From Rhododendron vialii (Eukaryota > Streptophyta > Magnoliopsida > Ericales > Ericaceae), in contig NC_080568.1 in NCBI RefSeq assembly GCF_030253575.1, positions 20,112,501 through 20,176,500 on the forward strand: DNA of 64,000 nt, read 5' to 3'. The translations under genes were made by a program, and so were the position numbers. Positions within the stretch are counted from its first letter, which is position 1. The number at the start of each line of letters is the position of its first letter. The notes beneath the pieces were generated by a model. It saw only the letters and a program-made list of their open reading frames with translations. It did not search any database and was not told where the DNA came from. Shown in pieces: positions 58,103 through 64,000 of the stretch.

Positions 58103-59240
58103 TGCTTGACCGATTTCCTAGACCTAAAATAATGGGTTGCCCCAAGCGTAGGGCGCAGACCGATGTAGCATAATATCCGGTAAGTCCGGAGTCGAATCCA
58201 CAAAGACGGTGATGTGTGTTGACTAAAAATTCGGGTTTAACTAATTTAAATGGGCTCTTAGGTAGCCACCCTTTGTCGTTTTGATTGAGATTAAATTAAA
58301 ACCTAGAAATTGATTGTACTTTTCAAATAATTAAAAGAAAGGTACGGTCGTAGGATTCATAGCACTCGTAACCAGTCCGGATTAACCTGCTCCATTCGGT
58401 GTTCTTATAAACGTTCGATCTGAGATTGAAAAAGATACCCCGTAAGATGCGAGACTCTATGGTTGCCGTTTACCCATGCGCAGCGGAGAATGGGTTTTGG
58501 ACCCCCATTCCCCCGTTTTCATGGGCTCCGAAAATGCCCAGATTTGTCCGCGGGAAGTATTTTTTCAATCTTAAATCATTTTTTACATTGTTTGAAAACA
58601 GGAGCAGTATCCGAACTGATCACGGCGTGCTAATCACCCCGCGACCCTACCTAATTAACTACTCACTCATCATTAAACAATAAACAAAAGAAACCCTAGT
58701 TTGAAACATGTTTTTATTATGCGAGATAGTAAATAAATAAAAGTTCTAAATTAAACATGAATCAACGAACAACTTTTATAAATAACGGAATTTAAAACTA
58801 GTTACTGAATTGCGAGTAATTGAACAAAACATAAAAACTTGGAAGGAAAAATACTGTAAGCAATATGTAGAACAAAGAACGGTAGCAGCAGCCTTTTTTC
58901 TTCTTTTCCACGCAGCACCTTGTGCGCAGCTTTTTCTCTTTTTTCCCAGGACTGGCTGAACTCATCAGTAGGGTAACAAAGTTGGTTTTATAGGGATTGA
59001 AGGGAATAATTACATAGTAGCCCTTGGACTTTACATAATAAAACATTAGTCATTCAACTTCGAAGAACTTTGCATCTTGATCCAAAACTTCTATAAAATC
59101 TTCTTTTTACCCAAATTATTGGAAACCGAGCTCGAGCAATCTATAAACATTAAAACACAGAATAAAAATCAGTTAACAAAAATAAAGGACTAATAAATAT
59201 AGATTGGAGGGCCAAAATATGTATATTTTGGCACTTATCA
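58103..59240 (-). repeat. LTR B of element Y (right copy, 5' LTR)
   Basis: A 1138-bp direct repeat of 53693-54829. Its outer side adjoins GCACCCTACATTACATTCTC, the last 34 bp of the X LTR, so Y inserted inside an X LTR. Confidence 0.92.
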
Positions 59241-60180
59241 GCACCCTACATTACATTCTCGGGTGCTTATCTCACCCCCCAACTTAAGGTTTGCTAGTCC
59301 CTAGCGAACGAAATGCAAAAACTTAGAAAATTAGCAACTATGCAATCCTTCCGAATTCACAACTTAGAACTTGCTCAATTCTGTAACCTAGCAAGAATTC
59401 AACAATCCAGCTTTTTATTTCATTTCTTACAACTCACATTTTCAGCATTCAATTAAACAGGCTAAGTATCAAGCAAGTTAAAGAGCAAGTCAAAATGGTC
59501 TGTGTCCTCGAACAATGGGAGGATACGGGACACAGAACCTGCGAATTCAGACTAAACCATATCCACCGAAGATGTGCTTAACAACAGGCATTAGCGAACA
59601 AGAAATACTATGCCTCAAACAATAAAGCACTTTATTCAACAGAATTAACAACTAACAGATGAAAGTTGGATAACAAAAAGAAAGCATGCCCTTAACTAGT
59701 TATGCAATTATCAGACAGTCAATCAAAAAGGAATCCATACGCATAAAAGATCAACGAAGGTCTTTTTCAGCTTGTAATGACCTTGGTTACAAAGAACAGG
59801 TTAGCAAAAATGGGCAACGGTCTATTACTAGCTTGGTTAACTACCCGAGTGACCACCGCCAACATAAGAAATGAACCAAGTCAAGGCCAAACCGGCCAAA
59901 CCAATAAACCAACTAGTAACTAACAATGTGCAAAGCTATACTACGAAATGAAAATGCAACGAAACGAAATAAAAAGATAGGATAGTTGGCATGTCAACCA
60001 ACCAAGACCCTGACCAAGTAAGGGGAATTTCTAGAGCCACCGACTCTCTATCAGATCATCACCATGTCACCACCTCAGCTAGTCATCCTCTCAATCCACC
60101 AACTCCTCACTCTCATACCCTGCAAAGTCATCACTCACTTCTCCCTCATCAACCGGCTCGGGGACATACTTCACCCCATG

Positions 60181-61320
60181 CTACTGCTCCAGAATCGATG
60201 TCTGCCAGGCTATCTCTCTCCTCTGTGCTTCCTGTTCCCTCATCATCTTTCTTCTTTCATTCTTCTCCTTTCTTTGAGAGTTAATTATTGACACCCCTTG
60301 ACAGAACAGTTTCTTGAGCCAAGACCCCTGTTTCTCTTTCCTTGATGGCATCGAAGTCAAATAATCCCCCTTTCTTGCCTGTTTACCCTTAGCAGTATGA
60401 ATCTGAGATGAGCTCTTCACATCAAATGTGTCATCTATAGGCCCCGGAGAGAGTTCTTCCAATTGCTCATAAGCTGCCCCCCTAACTCCTTTCTCCTTAC
60501 ACAAGCTAGTAATCATACAAAGGAATGGCATATTGGCAGTAATCAGAGTATTGGCCCTAAAATCACGCAGCTGAGTAAAGATGAACATAGCCCAATCAAC
60601 TATCAAATCATTAGCTGTAAATGCAAACAGAATTTCTCTGCTTTTCCTGATTGGTCTACTCTCTGAACCTCGGGGATAAAGATTATAATGTATCACTTTG
60701 TTCAGGAATCTAAAGCTGCCTTTGAAATTTCCAGGCACATGGGGCAATGAAGCCAAAGCGGGGTCATAATACAAAGTCTCATTTACTACTTGCAAATCAA
60801 TCAACTCATCCTTTCTAGGGTAATTCACAGATTCAGGAGGAGGCCTTTGAATTTTCAGATATGCAGCAATATCATTAGGAGTAATCATAATATCTATTCC
60901 CCCTACTTTCGAAAAAATTCCAACAGCCAGGTCACTTTCCCAATCACCCTCAGGAATAATCATGAACTTATAAAACTCAATAGCAGCATTCTTATTATAA
61001 CCCAATAACGGCTCAGTCCAGAAATTCAAACCTTTTCTCATGATGTACCGAAGCCCCGTGTGATCATCGGCCAATGCCGTAGCATCCACTTGCCTCTCAT
61101 TTTTGAACTTTCTGCCCATAAAACTATCCTCCCAAACCCTCCTCTTATCCACTGCAATCTGACCCGGAGTCCGCCTCCTCCGCTTACTCCTAGATCCAGA
61201 AGCCTCCGCGGGCTGATTTTCTTCTTCACTTTCAGCCATGAAATCATCCTCCTCCTCGATTTCTGATTGAGAAGGAGGAGCACGGTGCGCGGTTTGCTTG
61301 ATTCTCGGCATTGTAGGCAA
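60181..61320 (-). CDS. 'putative plant transposon protein' (Transposase_32-like) ORF of element X
   Basis: 379 residues starting MPTMPRIKQTAHRAPPSQSE. It has an acidic N-terminus, then a basic SKRRRRTPGQIAVDKRR stretch (about 44-60). A central domain at about 65-275 contains WEDSFMGRKFKNERQVDATA, LNFWTEPLLGYNKNAAIEFY, GIDIMITPNDIAAYLKIQ and KSREILFAFTANDLIVDWAM. A charged tail with RKEKNERRKMMREQEAQRRE probably forms a helix. The central domain is the kind annotated as 'putative plant transposon protein' and found in Athila/Calypso-type retroelements, often 3' of pol. Its biochemical function is unknown. The frame stays open for 27 codons after the TAG at 60181-60183 (HGVKYVPEPVDEGEVSDDF...), so the natural protein may be longer. 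Confidence 0.75.
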   Translation of the reverse strand: MPTMPRIKQTAHRAPPSQSEIEEEDDFMAESEEENQPAEASGSRSKRRRRTPGQIAVDKRRVWEDSFMGRKFKNERQVDATALADDHTGLRYIMRKGLNFWTEPLLGYNKNAAIEFYKFMIIPEGDWESDLAVGIFSKVGGIDIMITPNDIAAYLKIQRPPPESVNYPRKDELIDLQVVNETLYYDPALASLPHVPGNFKGSFRFLNKVIHYNLYPRGSESRPIRKSREILFAFTANDLIVDWAMFIFTQLRDFRANTLITANMPFLCMITSLCKEKGVRGAAYEQLEELSPGPIDDTFDVKSSSQIHTAKGKQARKGDYLTSMPSRKEKQGSWLKKLFCQGVSIINSQRKEKNERRKMMREQEAQRREIAWQTSILEQ

Positions 61321-61750
61321 AAAGGGATTTTTTGAATTTTGGTTTGGGTATTTTCGGATTTATGCTAGGGTTTATGGGATTTTTAAGTTTTTGAGTGGAA
61401 TGGGTGATTGTAGGGTCAAAATATGGTGGAGGGAGTGTATATGAGTGAAAAGATAGGAAGAAACAAGGATTGTTATGGAAAAATAGTATAAATTTCGGAT
61501 TTGAAAGGGGAAAATTTGGGTTTACCTTGTTTTTGCTTGGAAACCCAAAATTGGTGGAAGAAACTTGTGTATTGTTGAAGGAGATGGAAGATTGGGAAGT
61601 TTTCTGTGGAAAAGTGGGTGATTTGGTGGTTAGGCTAGGGTTTTGGTGGGGTTTTTGGAGGAAGGGGAGTGGGGCAGTCGGGTTTCAGAAGGTAGGATGG
61701 ATTTCTTTTCGTTTCTGACGAGATCAGCACTGTTCTGTTGCTCAAAGTCC

Positions 61751-61925
61751 AACCGGCATCGATGTAAAGTATTGCAGTCCATCGATGCCGATCCCTTTAA
61801 CGGCCTGGTGAGGTAGGCTGCTCGGCAGCGATGTCACTTCTTTTCCTCCATCGATGCCGAGCCTGTTAACCGCTTGCTTAGATCTAGCCGGCATCGATGT
61901 AAAGTGTTGAATCCCATCGATGCCG
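61751..61925. repeat. GCATCGATG / CATCGATGCCGA palindrome cluster in X interior
   Basis: Three head-to-head pairs (CGGCATCGATG...CATCGATGCCG) occur at about 61754/61780, 61823/61851 and 61892/61914, with 10-20 bp between partners; the first member of the middle pair is mutated to GGCAGCGATG. They lie upstream of the X ORF on its coding strand. The motif is the same as in the X LTR at 53080-53240. Confidence 0.85.
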
Positions 61926-63218
61926 AAGCCCTTAATCCAAAAAGTTTTTCTTTGCTTCAATTTGGTCCCCAGAACTTCCAACAACTGATTCAACAGCCCC
62001 AAAAAGACCTTTGCATATTGAAAACAACACCAACAACCCTCCAAACAACCGGTCACTTAGGCTAAGCAAAGAATGGGAGAATAACAGGATGCAAAATAGG
62101 ATTAGGTGACACATATGTGGTATGATCATGCAAAGGATGCCTTGTATCCTTTCCTAAGTGCGCTTTGGATTCCAAAATGATTGAAAATCGACATTTAAAC
62201 ACAATTAGACATGGACATGCGATTATTCTCCTAACTACAAGCATTTTTATTGAAAGATGGGGATATGGGTCAAAACTTGCTCAAAAACTTAACTCAACAC
62301 CTAAAACTGTTCAATTTTCAACTAAGCATGCAAATTAAAAAGCACAAAATTCTTAGGATTGCTACGAATTCTTGCTAACCAACAACGATTGAGCATGCAA
62401 CAAGTCATGAACAAAACTAAAAACTATGACAAAAGGAAGGATTGCAAGTAAAAACCTTTTATTTATTTTTAAAAATTTTCAATTTTCTCATGTTTTTTAT
62501 TTTTGAAATTTCTCTTATTTTTGAAATTTTCAAAATTTTCACAAAATCAAACAAATCAACCAAATAGCACATAAGCTAACCCCTCCCCTCAACTTAAACG
62601 ATGTTATGCCCTCATAGCATTAGGAACAAGAGCGAAGAAAGGAAAAGTGCGCGAATGTACCGTCCAAGGGGAATGTCAACCCCTAAATACCTCGACCAAG
62701 TTGGAGGATTTTATGTCAATGTTTTGCTCCAGCCAGATTAGATGCTTCTAGGGTTTACTCCCTCGGTTCTACCAACTCGGAACCACAGCTAGTCACACAG
62801 GGCCATATCCAAAGCTTTATCAGATTAACAACCACGGCGCTTAGCCGTACCCATACTTAGGGCTCCTGAACGCCTCACTCACTCCGGCTTTAGACCCAAT
62901 CCACCAAGGCTGGTGTGGTAGCACATAAACCCTGCAAGACTTAGAGAACGACCTTCCACAAAACACATGACATTAGAACCACCGGCCCGTGTTATCCGGC
63001 TTCCAAACAAACACAAACTAAAAGACAAAACATAAAGACAATGCAAAGAACAAATGAAAACATGCAAAACATAATGAAATGCACCACCCGATCCTCACGC
63101 GATCACACAAATCATACTTTTCTTCCCATTCCCTACCGGTGGGGTAAAAAATGGGTGGCTATACTAGACCGTTGAACACGTGTTATGCTAGCGCCCGTAA
63201 TAAAATCTATCACTTGAC

Positions 63219-63810
63219 CTCGCCAAACAATGAAGTCCAGCGTCCCCTAGGATCAAAACAAAGTAAGATGCAATATAACCTAGCGTGCACTCTAGGCAAT
63301 ATCAAACCTCGCTCACAGACCTAAGTTGCCTCCGATTAGGGGCAATCGCGGAGAGCATGGATCATTAACGATAAACTATTACCAAGAAGAACTAATGAAA
63401 GCCCTTTTTACACTAACACATTGGTGAAATCTTTTGCATGTGATGTATCTCCAAGATTTTATTTGATGCAAATACAGAACAAAACAAAACAAAACAAAAC
63501 ACTACAAGACAAAGCATGCATAACTAAACTGAAAGAGAAACAAAGCAAGAAAGAAAGAACAAATATGCACATTATATACAAATTTAATATCAGAACTCGA
63601 AGCGTCAAAGTCACAGCTAGACTCCGCCAAACAATGAAGTCCAGCGTCCCCTAAGATCGTAACCAGGCAAGCAACAAGATAGAGCCAAGTGCGCAAGCAC
63701 GGGAGTATCAAGGCCTAACCTAAGGATCTATACCGCCTCTGTTAGGGCTAATCTGGGAAATGTGAGTGGTTTACTGTGAATTACTCCTATCAGAAAAGCT
63801 AATTAAAGCC
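63219..63810. repeat. imperfect direct repeat, ~405-bp offset, in X interior
   Basis: GCCAAACAATGAAGTCCAGCGTCCCCTA(A/G)GATC occurs near 63223 and 63627. Both copies are followed, with divergence, by a ...ACCTAA....CCTC.G.TTAGGG..AATC.. block and later TAAAGCCCT. This is an old tandem duplication of element sequence. Confidence 0.7.
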
Positions 63811-64000
63811 CTATGTCACTGATATTAAATGATTTGCCCTTCGAACCAGAGCTGGGCACACGATCCTTCTTTTAGTAGTGGCGTGCGAAGCTACATATAC
63901 CCAAGTCAATGGAGGGTACCCCCTACCCGGGGGCCGGGTCCGACAAACAGTTAAGTTCAGCGGTTACGCTTTCGCTCCCCGTGCAATTTTAAGTATCAAA

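Larger units (their letters stand above)
53693..59240 (-). mobile_element. LTR retrotransposon Y (Athila/Tat-like, gag-only, TR-GAG type)
   Basis: The two LTRs are 53693-54829 and 58103-59240. Both read TG...CA on the minus strand (start TGATAAGTGCC, end GGTCAAGCA). A tRNA-Asp primer site lies next to the right LTR (58082-58098) and a polypurine tract next to the left (54830-54840). The 3.3-kb interior encodes one gag-like protein (56797-57987) and no protease, reverse transcriptase or integrase. It must therefore be mobilised by enzymes from another element. About 11 single-base differences plus one indel separate the LTRs by eye (near 99 percent identity), so insertion is recent. The interior 54841-56790 is non-coding, T-rich in places, and has three CCCCCCAACTT-type tracts. 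Confidence 0.88.
59241..64000 (-). mobile_element. element X, LTR tip (59241-59274) and interior, continuing past the window
   Basis: 59241-59274 repeats the end of the X LTR (GCACCCTACA...TGCTTATCTCA). The polypurine tract CCCCCCAACTTAAGG follows. The interior then carries the ORF at 60181-61320 and a non-coding 2.6 kb with features common in Athila-like 3' regions: CCCTCCCCTCAACTTAAACG near 62580, and AAAAATGGGTGGCTATACTAG near 63148, which resembles AAGAAATGGGTGGCTATTCC at 56760 in Y. No reverse transcriptase or integrase is seen up to 64000; they may lie beyond or be absent. Confidence 0.7.

Noticed and set aside
52148-59240. Three-LTR array belonging to a single element
   Set aside because: The left LTR (52148-53560) differs in sequence and length from the two Y LTRs and has its own polypurine tract, so it belongs to a second element X.

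Overview
The window is nuclear DNA of a flowering plant, most likely a eudicot. The evidence is spliced genes with GT-AG introns, plant-type transposons (MULE, Tourist and Stowaway-like MITEs, Ty3/gypsy LTR elements primed by tRNA-Asp), a plant F-box/FBA gene and a plant ABCB transporter. The species cannot be told from the sequence. Only two genes look like ordinary host genes: an intronless F-box gene (12.7-13.9 kb, minus strand) and a seven-exon ABCB transporter closest to plant 'putative ABC transporter B family member 8' (18.7-25.7 kb, plus strand). The transporter carries one extra base in a run of A that breaks its last third.

Layout: 0-6.3 kb holds a decayed Mutator-like transposase fused to an OTU protease domain, flanked by tandem arrays full of TTCGGATATTAATATCCGAA-type palindromes, followed on the minus strand by a short repeat protein and a plant-mobile-domain fragment. 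6.4-10.5 kb is a probable solo LTR with target duplication AATCA. 10.5-18.7 kb is mostly unrecognised sequence with MITEs, a perfect 33-bp-arm hairpin and the F-box gene. 26.6-29.9 kb is a second, deleted MULE with long inverted ends and a truncated transposase. 30-32 kb has two more MITE-like elements.

32.8-51.2 kb is a graveyard of host gene pieces: clathrin heavy chain, the C-terminal half of an RPA70-like protein, three pieces of the Pol V largest subunit (NRPE1), and a broken PLATZ transcription factor. It is interrupted by a second solo LTR (40.7-43.7 kb, target duplication AATAT) that contains an 81-bp minisatellite. This mix of exon pieces from unrelated genes suggests transposon capture, but no Helitron or Pack-MULE ends could be fixed.

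52.1-64 kb is a nested Athila/Tat-like LTR retrotransposon block on the minus strand. Element X (LTR, polypurine tract, 'putative plant transposon protein' ORF) is invaded by element Y. Y has near-identical 1.14-kb LTRs and tRNA-Asp primer sites, and encodes only a gag-like protein. The left junction has an extra primer site and a 90-odd-bp duplication of X, which point to unequal recombination after insertion.

Many stop codons in the decayed genes are consistent with TGG to TAG/TGA or CAG to TAG changes, as expected from deamination of methylated cytosine in silenced DNA.
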